This document shows positions 1-10,361 of a DNA stretch of 32,971 nt, piece after piece (position 1 is the stretch's first letter; each line of letters opens with the position of its first letter). Source of the stretch: Gnetum montanum. Its lineage: Eukaryota > Streptophyta > Gnetopsida > Gnetales > Gnetaceae. The notes below the pieces were generated by a model. The model did not search any database. It saw only the letters and a list, made by a program, of their open reading frames with translations, and was not told the origin of the DNA. Position numbers and translations under genes: made by a program. The DNA lies in contig MNCI01005415.1 of NCBI GenBank assembly GCA_015680685.1, positions 471,631-504,601 on the forward strand, in the 5' to 3' direction.

Positions 1-181
1 ATGTAATAGTTTCAACAAGTCCTGCATAGCAACAGTGACATAGCTTTCTTAGGAGCAATTCGCTCCAAGGAACCGATCATATCATTAACAATGCCCTCCA
101 TCATGGCAAATTTGTTGGGGGCCTCAACCCAACTTTGAGTAGGGGTTGCTAACGAAGGTGTGCCATTGTTATCAGAAGTGC
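1..181 (-). pseudogene. Antisense gene, exon 6 homologue (E-1)
   Basis: Read on the minus strand from 181, a 3' splice site (TAG before GCACTTC) is followed by an open stretch containing QSWVEAPNKFAMMEGIVNDM. This aligns with E0 exon 6 (ESWAKILDKFTFVHGLVDDM) and more weakly with E2 exon 6. The 5' splice site at the low-coordinate end is not clear and seems mutated, so the true exon may stop near position 50, with intron from there to 1. Function unknown. Confidence 0.5.
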
Positions 182-244
182 CTACTACGCAAAAAATGAG
201 TTAAACATAACACAGTAGACAAAAGGAAAAATTTGAGATGCTAC

Positions 245-587
245 GATAATGCAAGACTCCTACCCAGCAAACCCTTAGGGGTAATAGCGGGAGGATTTCC
301 CATCAAAGAAAGGTCAAGCAAGCAGTCAAACTCACCAACGATGAACCGCTCTTCCCTTTCTAGCCCATCCAGAAAGGCTATAGCATCTTCTAGGATCATC
401 TTCCCTTTAGGTATAGGAGCCTGCGTACAGCCCACGTTGTCAACAGGGGTCTCCTTTTCCAAAACTGGGGCCCCTTCCCCATGTTGCAAGACTATGGACC
501 CTGTTTCAGGGGTCAGTCCCTCCACATCTTTCTCTCTTCCTGTAGAATGCATCATAGTTAGCAAAACCTCACTCACTTCCATGAGCA
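245..587 (-). pseudogene. Antisense gene, exon 5 homologue (E-1)
   Basis: This minus-strand exon is bounded by a 3' splice site at 588-589 (CACGTAG before TGCTCATGG) and a probable 5' splice site around 243-244. It encodes about 114 residues, acidic at first, with a late segment LLDLSLMGN that resembles FSSFLMGN in the same exon of E2 (21942-22175). It is longer than the E2 exon, so this low-complexity linker part of the protein evolves fast. It lies between the exon 4 and exon 6 homologues, in the same order as in E2. No known domain is seen. Confidence 0.5.
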
Positions 588-655
588 CTACGTGAAGAAA
601 CGATATCTATACGTAGCATAATATACACAAACTAATCACACATTACTCTACTTAC

Positions 656-1664
656 TAGCGAAGGGATGGCTCCTGTGAAATTTAATTCACAATTTCCTCC
701 CCTCTTCACCAGTCGGGCTAGGAGAATCCACAACTGAATGGTGCTTTTTCCACTGAATTGATGAGGCTACTATTTCTGCTTCCAGGAACTTCCCCTTTGA
801 TGCACTACCAGTGTTAGAAGGGAGGCACCACTCGATCCTTAGTCTTTATTGAGAGCGACTCCTCGATACCTTTAAGAGGATCTTAAGATTGAACAATGTA
901 GAAGACCTTGCAAATCCATGGCTTGGAGATTTGGTTATGATATTGCAACACCTAGACTCCATCCTTGTGAACCACCAAGAATTCAAAAAAATGCTGCAGA
1001 CAAGCTATGAAGAAGGAAAAATTCACATTACAACGAGACTTCAGCTTCTTGCAAAGCTTGACCATCTCAGCCTGTAGGCCTTCAACAAGGTGCTTCACCT
1101 AGTTATATCATGTCCCCTCTTCCATAACCTCCGACATGATCCAAGCATGCTCTATGCCAAGGATATTCCTTTGGGAGAGTAGCTTGGGGAAGGCATGAGC
1201 ACGGAAGAGGGGGTAGATAGTGCCAACCACCTCTAGCTAGATCTTCTCAACATAAATGCCTTTTGGCTCTTTTTTAGTCCCTATCCATTCCTCTATGTCC
1301 TTCTGATATATAGAGCTCTTTTTGGATTTCTCTCCCATCAGGAAGCCATCAGTAGGAACACCAAAAAAGTCAGCAAATAGTTGAGAATTAATATCAAAAC
1401 CCACGTGCATGTTACGCACACGCATTTAAAAATGCTCGGCTTGTTCACTGAAGGAGTCGAATAGGTTCAAAATTTTAGCTACTGGGACATCAAGGGTTAT
1501 AGCTAGAAATAGCTCCATTAGTCCAAATTCCCAGAGGTTGTTGGTTATGAAAGCAGGGGCCACTCCATGGCAAAGCCAACATTGCGCCTCATTTATATCA
1601 TCATAGCAAAAGAAGATGGTGGCTGCGTCACGCCCAGAGGCTATCACCGTGACCTCCCAAGATT
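656..1664 (-). pseudogene. Antisense gene, exon 4 homologue (E-1)
   Basis: This exon of about 1009 bp matches the 1004-bp exon 4 of E2 in length and content. It starts after a 3' splice site at 1665-1666 and ends at a GTAAGT donor (650-655 on the minus strand). Shared words with E2 are GLMELF, DSF and FFGVPTDG, then YPLFR and FSFF further on. The segment 1426-1664 covers the first part and 1237-1425 the second. The rest, down to 656, is interrupted by stops. It is a relic of a protein domain that I cannot assign to a family. The motif FxxLFGVPTDG recalls plant transposon-associated proteins, but that is only an impression. Confidence 0.6.
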
Positions 1665-2382
1665 CTTTATATATGAACATAAAATGCAAAAAATATGTTA
1701 GAAAAAATAAAAAAATAAAAAAAAATTAAATACTATTTTTATCCCATTGGGTCACTGAAACACCCCAAAAAAATTCGAAGTCATTCTTGCTTCACCAGGC
1801 CTTGCAATTCGCACAGCACCATGACAGTTCTTCAGGAGGAGAAAATTCTAAGCCCAAGATGGCCAGTTCAGCAAATTTTCTACTTTAGGTGAAAACAGGC
1901 TCTACGAGTCATCCTGCCTGTCCACCTAAGTAGCTTGCCAAGTCGACAACCTGCTCAGAAATGATGCACGGAGTTGGCAGTAGAATTCTGGATGCACAAA
2001 AAATAGTTTGGCAAGTTTTCTAAGTCATGAAGTATACTACGCAATGCTCTGCCCCACTGTGTAGTGTAGCAAGCTTCAAAAGATGATTGTAGAGTGGAGT
2101 GGTACACTACGGTATGCCATGTGACGTAGCGTAGCATGGCAACAGCTCCGCAACTAGACCCCACGCCCATTTCTAGGTCCTTTAGCAATGTCCCTTTCCA
2201 TCAGGAAGAGGCGTACCCTGTCTAATGCTACGCTACACTGAGCTACAAGGCACAATGAGGCGTAGAAATCCTATGGAAAGGATAGAAGGCAGCTCGAAGG
2301 GTAGAAACAGCAAAGTTCGTGAGACTTGCATTGTGGGAAGAAAAGTTTATAAATCATCAAAGATTTTTCTACTAAGGCTAGT

Positions 2383-2404
2383 TGCTATGCTACGTAGCAT
2401 AGCA
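2383..2404. repeat. Perfect 22-bp palindrome in E0 U3
   Basis: The 22 bases read the same on both strands; the 14-base core is ATGCTACGTAGCAT. It lies about 325 bp upstream of the LTR TATA box, among other GCTACG/CGTAGC words. Confidence 0.85.
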
Positions 2405-2725
2405 TGGCATAGCAAGCATGCAACGCACATGTAATAGAACTAACAATAAGATGCTACACCAAGAATGCAACGCTACGAGGCATAGCAAGGCATGCGGGTG
2501 GTTGTGCGACATCAATGCACTTCACCTAATTGGATCATTCGAACATGTCTCCAGATGCTGATGGTGCAATTATGGTGTGGCAGGCTCGTAGTTATGGCAT
2601 GATAGGTTTGCACTACAATGGTCTTGCAGGTCCAAAGGTCATACATGACACATGTGGCACCAGCAAGTCAACATGAGCCCAAGGTACATGATATCCAAAC
2701 GACCCCTTTTACGTACCCTTGGCCC

Positions 2726-2733
2726 TATAAATA
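2726..2733 (+). promoter_or_regulatory. TATA box of E0 LTR
   Basis: TATAAATA lies in a short G/C-rich context (GGCCCTATAAATACC) inside the LTR. The E1 LTR keeps the same box at 11135-11142 on the minus strand. Transcription, and so the U3/R border, would be expected about 30 bp downstream, near 2755-2765. Confidence 0.65.
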
Positions 2734-3423
2734 CCCTAAGAAAAAACATTCAAAAAAGGTTGGGAATTTTTTGAAAAAGGAAATTCAAAAGAGATCCGAT
2801 CCGGTTCAATTCATAATTTTCGCTAAGTCTCCTATTCTTCTTCCATTGGCATTCAAGTTCTCTTCCTGGCACGTTGTAACATCAAGCATTGTAAGATTTC
2901 TATTTGACATTGCAAACAGTTAGCATTTTTAGCTGACATTTTGTTCTATCCCCTTTCTACCACCTTGGTAGAATCCCTGCATTATCAACACCCAAGTCCA
3001 CACCCAAGTGCATGAACTATTTTTCTCTACACGTCTTGGTTACTCCCGGGATCTCTTCACTCCATCATGCTATCCAACCGATTGTATCCACCCTGATAGA
3101 GCAAACTTATAGCTTTGGAGGACTACATTTTTCTAACTACATTTTACTTTATTTCTTGCTTACTACTATGTTTTGCACTGTCTTTTCTGCTTTATTTATT
3201 TTCAAGCATTATTTCGCATTTCCATCCCGTTTCAAAAATATATGTTGCAAAACACTATATAGACACCGATTTAAGTCCTTGTCTGATCAACCAAACTATT
3301 TAGGATGCCCCATATCCGCACACATCTAGCATGGCCTTCCTGCAGGTACAGGGTGGCAACTGTCACACCCGACGACCCCTCGGTGTTTTCCAGCCATCGC
3401 CGTTTTCAGTTGCTACAGTTTTC

Positions 3424-3443
3424 TAGTGCTAGAAGGAGGCCCT
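3424..3443 (+). other. Primer-binding site of E0
   Basis: Six bases after the LTR end comes TAGTGCTAGAAGGAGGCCC. It matches, with few differences, the sequence five bases after the E2 5' LTR (TGGCACTAGAAGGAGGGCC). Position and conservation between two elements point to a minus-strand primer site. I could not name the tRNA. Confidence 0.6.
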
Positions 3444-3464
3444 TTTACTGCCTTTTCCGCATTT

Positions 3465-4345
3465 CACAGTAGTTCTGTAAGCCTTTTGCACCCTGATATG
3501 CATAAGCATAAATGTGACACACTTTGTGGTTGTTTGCACTTTTGCACAGTGCAAATCGATCATCTCGACGGTTCCTCAGGAGCCCCACAGAACACAAGGC
3601 CTCTGATCGCTAGCTAACTAGCTCATTTTATGGTCATCTTGCATGTGTTCTGTACCCCATCCCATGTGGTACAGACCAATCACTTCGATGGTCCCTTGGT
3701 GATCCTACGAGATGAAAATCCTACTTGATCACTAGTTAGCTTGCCCGTCTTATGGTTGTCTTGCATGCATTTTGTACCCCATCTCGTGTGGTATAGACCG
3801 GTCACTTCGACAGTCCCTTGGGGATCCTGTGAGATGCCAAGCCTTCTTGTTAGTTTGCTCACCTTACAGTAGTCTTGTAAGCCTTCTACACCCTGATACG
3901 CATTAGCATAGACTTGACACCCATCTGTGGTTATTTATGCATCATGTGGTGTAGATCGGTAGCCTCGACGGTTCCTCGGGAACCCTACAAGACATAAAGC
4001 CTTTGACTGCCAATTGACTTACCTTTCTTTTTTTAGTATTCTTGCATGTGTTCTGTACCCTATCATGCACAAGCATAAATGTGACACCCTTTTGCAGTTG
4101 TTTACGCATCGTGTCGTATGGACCGGTCAATTCAACAGTTCCTTTGGAACCCTACGAAACATAAAGCCTTCTTGATTGCTAGTTAACTAAACTTTTCTTA
4201 CAGTAGTCTTTCATGTGCTCTATACCTCATCACACACTGACATAAATATGAACTACTTCTATGGGTGTTTATGCTTTGTGTGGTATAGATCGGTCACCTC
4301 GACGGTTCCTCTAGAATCCGGCAGGACATAAAACCTCCTTTTTGT
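3465..4345 (+). repeat. Six leader repeats with a small hairpin (E0)
   Basis: Between the PBS and gag a unit of roughly 115-170 bp occurs six times. Its most constant part is CGACGGTTCCTCGGGAACCC followed by TACAAGACATAAAGCC. The starts of this core are near 3568, 3683, 3808, 3967, 4132 and 4301. The core can fold as GGTTCC/GGAACC with a tiny loop, and some sequence changes keep pairing. Each unit also carries a GCATGTGTTCTGTACCC-like and a CATAAGCATAAATGTGACAC-like segment. No coding potential is seen. Confidence 0.75.
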
Positions 4346-4411
4346 TGCTTTTCAGCCTCTTTGTTCTTTTTGTACTTCTTTGCACATTTTTACATAACTA
4401 CCTATCTAGCG

Positions 4412-7400
4412 ATGGCTTCCGCCACTACCGCTATTAATACCTTCAACATGGAGGTGCCCTTCATGGTTCAAGGCACCACTGGTGCCGTACAACTGTTGAA
4501 TTCGACGCTGGAAGCACACCGATCTCTCAGGATCCAAAATCAAGGACCTGAGGGATTGGCCCAGCAACATGAGCATTACAGTTTCCTTTGTGCAAAGGTG
4601 CAGGCCAATCTGCCCTTGGACATACATGAACTTGAAGAAAAATGTAGCTTTGAGTTCTCTTAATGCAACGGGAAGGAGTTCGTTCGTACCCCCGGCATTT
4701 CTTTATCTTTAACACAAGCATACCAAAGGCTGCTGGACTAGCTAGTCTAGCTGGATCAGCTTAGGGAGCAATAGGACATTACATCCAACCAGGACAACAC
4801 CTTTTAAGATGGATAGGAGGAACTTGATTCCCAATCTGATGAGGGAGGTCAAGCCAACCCCATTCTTGTCCCACCTACCTAGTCCTTCTATTCCAACCTG
4901 ATGTGTGTCACCGCTTCCTTTTCCATCACGCCTATGCTTCCGCAGCCTACAATTGCAAAAAAAATGGGTAGCCATGTCACATTCCTGGTGTATCATCACC
5001 CTTATTCCCCTATTGCATTCGCAAAAACTGTGCCACCACAAATTGTTCATCAGCATATCCTTGCAGCGTGTAACACGCTGATCATAGCTACCCTACCGCA
5101 TGTTCATACTATACCTACTTCGCAATTGCATATAACTTCCATGTATATTCCTACACTCGCGTCTATTCCACCCATTGTGTGGGACCTAGCCCATACACGT
5201 GGTGGATCCTATTCCCTTCTTCGACTATTCTACAACCATCGTAGATGTCTTACTATGTTCACCCTCAGACCTACCAAACCCCACAAATGGTACGTCCTAA
5301 CACAGGGCCATGGTCTATCCCACCAGTGACTCAAACAAATTATCCGATGGCTCAACCCATGGTTGTTGCTCTAATAGTACCACCCACCAGGTGGTGGACA
5401 GTGCAACTAGCACCTTTAGCAAGGGAGGTCCCAATGGTACCACTGATGGGTCAAGTCACTACCCCTGTCATGCCACAAGTGAGAGCTACCTCCGTAGCTC
5501 CCCAACTACCTACAACACCGCCGAGTCTAGACCAAGCATTCCAACTTATCCAAACCCTCACTAAGGAGATAAAATGCCTCAAAGATGTTAGGTCTAACAC
5601 GGTACAAGTCATGGACTTTTATTAAGATGACCCCATCAGCCCTATAATCTCTGCTTTAACGTTATCCTCAAGGATGTCTCTCTTGCACTTCACGAAGTAC
5701 CATGGGGAGGGAGATCCCAACATCCACCTTATTACCTTCAATTCTGAGTCTTTGCTATTACAACAATGGCCACACATGATCATTCATGTCTTCACCATGT
5801 CCCTATCCAATAAAGCCTTAGATTATTACCGCAAGTTGCCACGCTCATCCATTTCAACCTTGGAAGAGCTCCTAACCTAGGTCGTGACATGTTTCAAATA
5901 CAACCTGAAGCTAGAAACTATGCTAGATTAGCTGATGAGCGTGAAGCAAGACCTGCTAGAAGCAATTCAAAAATTCATTCAATGTTGGAGTGTAACCCTT
6001 AATGAAATCCATGAGCCCATCGTAGAGGCACACTTGCTGGCCATCTTTCAGGGTGCAGTGAATGACTTCATCAAGTCCAAAATGTACCACCTCACTTCTC
6101 ACTCTCTTAGTTAGTCTTTCACTCAAACTAAAAGCATACAGGATGCAGCCAAGGCAAGAAAATACCTAGCCTACATCTCTTATAAGAACACCTTCGCAAA
6201 GAAGGAAAAGGACAAAGCCCCAACAACCATAGTGGCCACTGTGGTGATTGAGGCCAAGCCCAAACCTAGCAACAATAGTAGCAAGAACAACAAGAAACTG
6301 GCCACACAAGTAGCTAACCCTATGCCCAAACCGGGCCATGTGCTGCAACCTTCTACACCTACGCTTGAGACATCTGCATAACCTAAACCCAACTTTGAGC
6401 ACAAAGACCGTTTGAAGTACACCCCACTGCCTCTAAAGCCTTCAAAGCTTCTACAAAAAACATGGGACATCAATGCTACTATGAGCTCCTTATGAATCCC
6501 TATTTGGCCCTATCTAATCAGCCTCCAGTCCCTAGGGGTTTCAGGCTAGACAGGTTTTGCGACTACTACGAACAATGTGGTCACAACACGGATTATTGTC
6601 TATCATTGTAGGATGACATCCAAAGATTAATCAACCCAGGAAAACTGGTGCTAGATGAAAGCAACCCAGTACGCCCTGAAAACCAATCTATGTATGTCTA
6701 CATGGATCCCCTCAACACCAAAAATTCTAGTTATGTCATCAATGCTATTGGCATCGACAGTGATCCCATGACACCCCGCTAGCCATTTGTAATCTATGTG
6801 CCTCAACATGGGGCACCAGCGCCACCAGAGGTTGTTCCAAGCTTGCAGCAGTCGTTCATCCTGAAAGTCCCACCACAAGCATCCACCTTTACGCCACCTG
6901 TTAGCAGAGCCACAGGTCCCCGACAGTTAACATCTCTAGCTCCATTTTTCATCAGGGGGCTGACGCCTTCGATGGCCCCTATCTCGCGCAAGTATTTTGA
7001 ATAGCCTCCTCACTCTGCAAGGCAAGAAGTCCACTTGGTGGGCAAGACATCAAAGGGAAGTACCGTCAAGGGAACCCCCAAGCCTACATCTATGTCCCTT
7101 GCATCTGCACCTTCAACGAAGGTCGATATGATTATGCAGCCTGCACCACCCTGTCGACAAGGATCTAAACCCAGATCCGAAGTCACCTCTCCCTAGTAGA
7201 TTCTTCTTTTGGGACCAATCAAAGAGGAGGAAAGTGTCAAATAAGTGGGTAGCCAAGACCTTCTGGACACCCTCACCCAGGTCAAGAAAGCTCTAAAGTG
7301 AAAGAATGCTACACTGAGCTTGTACGACCTAATCATAACATCTGTACCCCACCGAGAGGCTCTCGTCCACATGTTAACGGTGATTACGGTCGACGAGAAC

Positions 7401-8144
7401 ATGCCAGTGGAAGAGGAAGTGATCCATTTGATCATTCTTTCCTCTGTTCTCGTAGAGTCTACGGTACCATGATTAACTTTCCATGACGATGCCATCAAGG
7501 AAGATCCCGAAGGGGGTCAGGTGACTATAGTGCCTCTCTTCATCACAATTTAGGTTGGCCAACATCAAATCCAAAGGGTACATGTTGATGACGGGGCCGC
7601 CAAAAATGTCATTCCTTTCCCTATTATGAAAAAGTTGGGATTGGTCAACCAGATCAAACCCACAATGATGTCATGTCTAAGGTCCTTCAACGGGGCACGT
7701 GTCCTGGTGAAGGACATAGTTCACGTAAACTTCGTAGCAGGGGACCAGTTCCCCATAGACGCAACATTCATCGTGGTCAAGGAAATGGCCAGGTTTAACC
7801 TAATATTGGGAAGATCATGGTTAGCGCAACTTAGGGCTATCTCCTCATCCATACACTAGGAAATCCACTTACCATACACAGGTAGGGAGGTGGTGATCCT
7901 TGGTGACGAAGTAGCAATACAAGCAATTAGTAACGTAGATACGAAGTAGGGCTCAGAGGTCACAACCTCTGAGAATGAGGCACCTGATCACGTATGCATT
8001 AACCATCCAATGAAAGGATCGGCCTAGCAAGCCAACTCCCAAATCAAAAATGCATGGGTCGAGTTGCCCTTCCAAGTAGAGGAAAATGATTTGAATGAGA
8101 ACCCTGGCGAAACACCTTAGCCTTACGTTCTGATCAACGCATGA
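4412..8144 (+). pseudogene. gag-pro of E0, decayed
   Basis: This is the decayed gag and aspartic protease gene. ATG at 4412 opens MASATTAINTFN, the first of several blocks separated by stops and frameshifts. A proline/glutamine-rich region runs about 4860-5560. The gag core (about 5600-6200) includes FTKYHGEGDPNIHLITF, DYYRKLP, FKYNLK and VNDFIKSK, the pattern of the plant Ty3 gag domain. A zinc knuckle of the form CDYYEQCGHNTDYC lies at 6558-6599. The protease has HVDDGAAKNVIPF at about 7580-7620, with the catalytic DDG at 7586-7594, and ends with FNLILGRSWLAQLR. The last frame stops with TGA at 8142-8144. In life this would make capsid and nucleocapsid and the enzyme that cuts the polyprotein. 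No pol follows directly; the same arrangement is seen in E2. Confidence 0.8.
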
Positions 8145-8261
8145 CAGGTCAAGAAGCAGCTACACATAGCATATAAACCCTACTACTTCCTTCTCAATTA
8201 TCACCCTTGTACATTCGCTACTTCTTTGCCTTGTTAGCATACCAACCTTTTAACATGCTAC

Positions 8262-8470
8262 GCTATGGCCAGAAATGCCCTAAAACTAGCATCATTGCTT
8301 TATTCTTTATTACCATGCCGCTCTTCTGGCATGCTACACTAATGGCCCAAAATAGCCTAAAACTAGCATCATCGCTTTTTTTGTTTGTTAATGTACTATC
8401 TCTTTTAGCAAGGGCCCAAAATGGCCTAAAACTAGCAACAGCCTGAGATGGCCTAAAACTAGCATACGAG
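8262..8470 (+). repeat. Spacer tandem repeat after gag-pro (E0)
   Basis: Four units of the type GGCCTAAAACTAGCA (cores near 8278, 8367, 8427 and 8452) are separated by 25-90 bp. They match the repeat at the same place in E2 (20055-20300) and lie just upstream of the end of the antisense gene. Confidence 0.75.
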
Positions 8471-8644
8471 AGCATGAAAACTTTACATGATATGCAAGTT
8501 AACGCAAAATTAGTTTATCTTCTGAAGTTTTTCATTTTATTCAAAACTTTCACCTATTGGCAATGTTTGCAAAACTTTTACAAAATGCCAAAATTTTAGT
8601 ATTTCAAAAATTTCAAAAATTTCAAAAAATAAAATCCCATGTTG
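8471..8644. other. A/T-rich spacer, nothing recognised
   Basis: This stretch holds A/T-rich sequence with a short run of ATTTCAAAA-like repeats (8605-8630). It includes the region just past the stop of the antisense gene on the minus strand. No clear polyadenylation signal could be chosen. Confidence 0.4.
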
Positions 8645-10361
8645 TCATGGGTTGTCTCTGTTCGCATCGTCTTCGCTGCTCACCTCCGCTTCATCTACTT
8701 GTGCATCATCATCCCCTGAGTTTCCTTCTACCGGTTCTTCATTTCCTCCCTCTATGGGCCTTGCGCCCTTATCTGGAGCCTACATCATGGGAATGAAGTA
8801 GTCAGTTAGGGCAACAGATGCAAATCATAACATAGCATAAACATCTACATGGTAAAGCAACTAACTTGAGAGCTGCCCGCGTTGATCTCAATGGGTATCT
8901 GGTCTAGACTGAGCCTGAGGAGATGCTAGATCTCCTCTGTAGTGATGTCCATCCAACGCCTTTTGCTAGGTTCAGCATTCACAATGGTGACTCTCTCCCT
9001 TTCTATGGTCGTCCATCTTAGAGGTCTTGGGGAAAGGGAGGCAGTTGCGGTCTCCCCTGTAGGAAGGTCCACCTTCAAGCCAGGAGATTCCATCACCTTC
9101 ACCTGCTCTTTGAACTAAGCATAGGCCTTAGAAGTGTCGATGGCATTCATGAATGCTACATACATGAATGTCTCCACAGCAGCGTCTCTGTATAGCTTTC
9201 GATGGGTGTCATTCTCAAGCTTGTACACATGTTTGTGGTTTCTCTGGGTTTTCCCCCATTCGAAAACCTTGACGCTGATATCTTTCATGTCTTGACACTT
9301 TTGGGTTAGCAACTCCATCTGCATTTGCTATTCAACTAACTCACGGGTGGACTCAACATTCTGGTGAACAAAAATCCAAAATCTGGCATAGTCGTCTATA
9401 GTAGTGCACCAGTCCTCAACATTGGGGTTATGGTTTACAAGAAAATTTTTCCTCGACCTGAGATTCTCCACCACAGCGGCCAGGTCGGCCTCCCTCTACT
9501 AAAACCTTTGGACCCATTTCCATAGGTCCTCGTTGACGTGCCTACACTCCCATAGAGAGAGTGCCAAGTGCAAGACACACTTGTAAGCCTTGTCAAACAT
9601 GTGACAAGACACCTCAGTTACATCAGGTGAAAGTGTAGGCACGACGCCAACCTTCATAGGTCGTGGCGGGTCCCATTTGAGCTGAGAGGCTATTCGAAAA
9701 AAAGAGCATAGCAACCGTGTTAGCATAGAAAAATCAACGAACTCAAAAGTTTTATTGTAATACTAATACTTACCCACGTGAGGGTTCACCTACTGAAGAT
9801 GTTTGATCATGTCGTCAACAAGTCCATGCACGAACGTAAACTTGTCAAGGATCTTGGCCCATGACTCCACATGAATCGGAGGGGGTCCCACGGCATCAAC
9901 AGTAGCACCTATTACACGATTAAGCATGTTAGCAATGGCCAAAATAGACTATGATAAGGTATACATCCCACCAACACACCAGTGCCCTACCGTGATCTTT
10001 CTTCTTGCTGGTGCAAGATGATCGCGGTAGCCTCAGTGGAGGGCCCTGCCAAGTCCATACAAGCCCCTTCCTCATGCATTGGTATCTTTCCTTTAAAAAG
10101 ACCAGCATAGTTTTTATTTAAGGGAGGTGCCTCTTCAGTAGGAGGAGGCTCCCTAATGTCAAGAGCCCTCGCCTTAGAGATAGGAGCTCCCTTATTCTTG
10201 ACCAGGGCCCTTTCCTCAGAGACTGGGGCCTCTGCATCTTCATTCGTCACCCTCATCCTAACGGTCGATACTTTTTTGTTGCCTTCTTCTTCTTCTTCTT
10301 CTTCCTTTGATAGCAAAGAAGCATGTTTGCATCAATTTAAAAAAAATTAGCTCAATGCAGA
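8645..10361 (-). pseudogene. Antisense gene of E0, exons 8, 7, 6 and part of 5
   Basis: This is the 3' half of the same spliced antisense gene as in E2, cut by E1 at 10361. Exon 8 is 8645-8779, an acidic tail ending DDANRDNP then TGA. Exon 7 is 8866-9689. Exon 6 is 9774-9908, containing VHGLVDDMIKHLQ. Exon 5 is 9991 to the break, starting with a run of Glu encoded by GAA/GAG triplets. Introns of about 82-86 bp separate them, with donors GTTAGT, GTAAGT and GTAGGG and AG acceptors. Exon 7 aligns well with E2: SQLKWDP with AKLRWDP, and LLTQKCQDMKDISVKVFEWG with LLNLKCQDWKAFASKVHKWG. Stops occur inside exons 6 and 7. Conservation of both protein and intron positions in a separate element copy supports a real gene. 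Function unknown. Confidence 0.75.

Larger units (their letters stand above)
1..1755 (+). mobile_element. Fragment of oldest Tat-like retrotransposon (E-1)
   Basis: This stretch is the target into which E0 inserted. It holds only minus-strand exons of the same antisense gene that E2 carries at 20589-25051. By analogy with E2 the element itself would run on the plus strand. No LTR of this copy is in the window. It ends at 1755, where an LTR starting TGAAACACC begins. Bases 1751-1755 (GTCAC) would be the left copy of the E0 target duplication; the right copy lies outside the window. Bases 1665-1755 are A/T-rich and correspond to an intron of the antisense gene. Confidence 0.6.
1756..3417 (+). 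repeat. 5' LTR of E0
   Basis: The LTR begins TGAAACACCCC and ends TTGCTACA. Its identity is shown by the inverted partner of the same family at 10362-12102 and by the PBS six bases downstream. Its U3 part (about 2030-2500) is rich in GCTACGCTA/TAGCGTAGC words and palindromes. A TATA box is at 2726-2733. The segment at 3283-3330, with TGTCTGATCAACCAAACTATTTAGG, is shared with the E1 LTR. The length is 1662 bp. Confidence 0.8.
1756..10361 (+). mobile_element. Tat-like Ty3/gypsy element E0, 5' two-thirds
   Basis: The element starts with a TG...CA LTR (1756-3417), followed by a primer-binding site, leader, gag-pro, spacer repeats and the 3' part of the antisense gene. At 10361 it is cut by E1, inserted in reverse orientation, so its pol and 3' LTR lie beyond the window. 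Its LTR is the same family as that of E1. Many stop codons and several frameshifts show that it is long dead. Confidence 0.8.

Noticed and set aside
8605-8630. ATTTCAAAA run as a regulatory site
   Set aside because: A short simple repeat in A/T-rich spacer, without a counterpart in E2.
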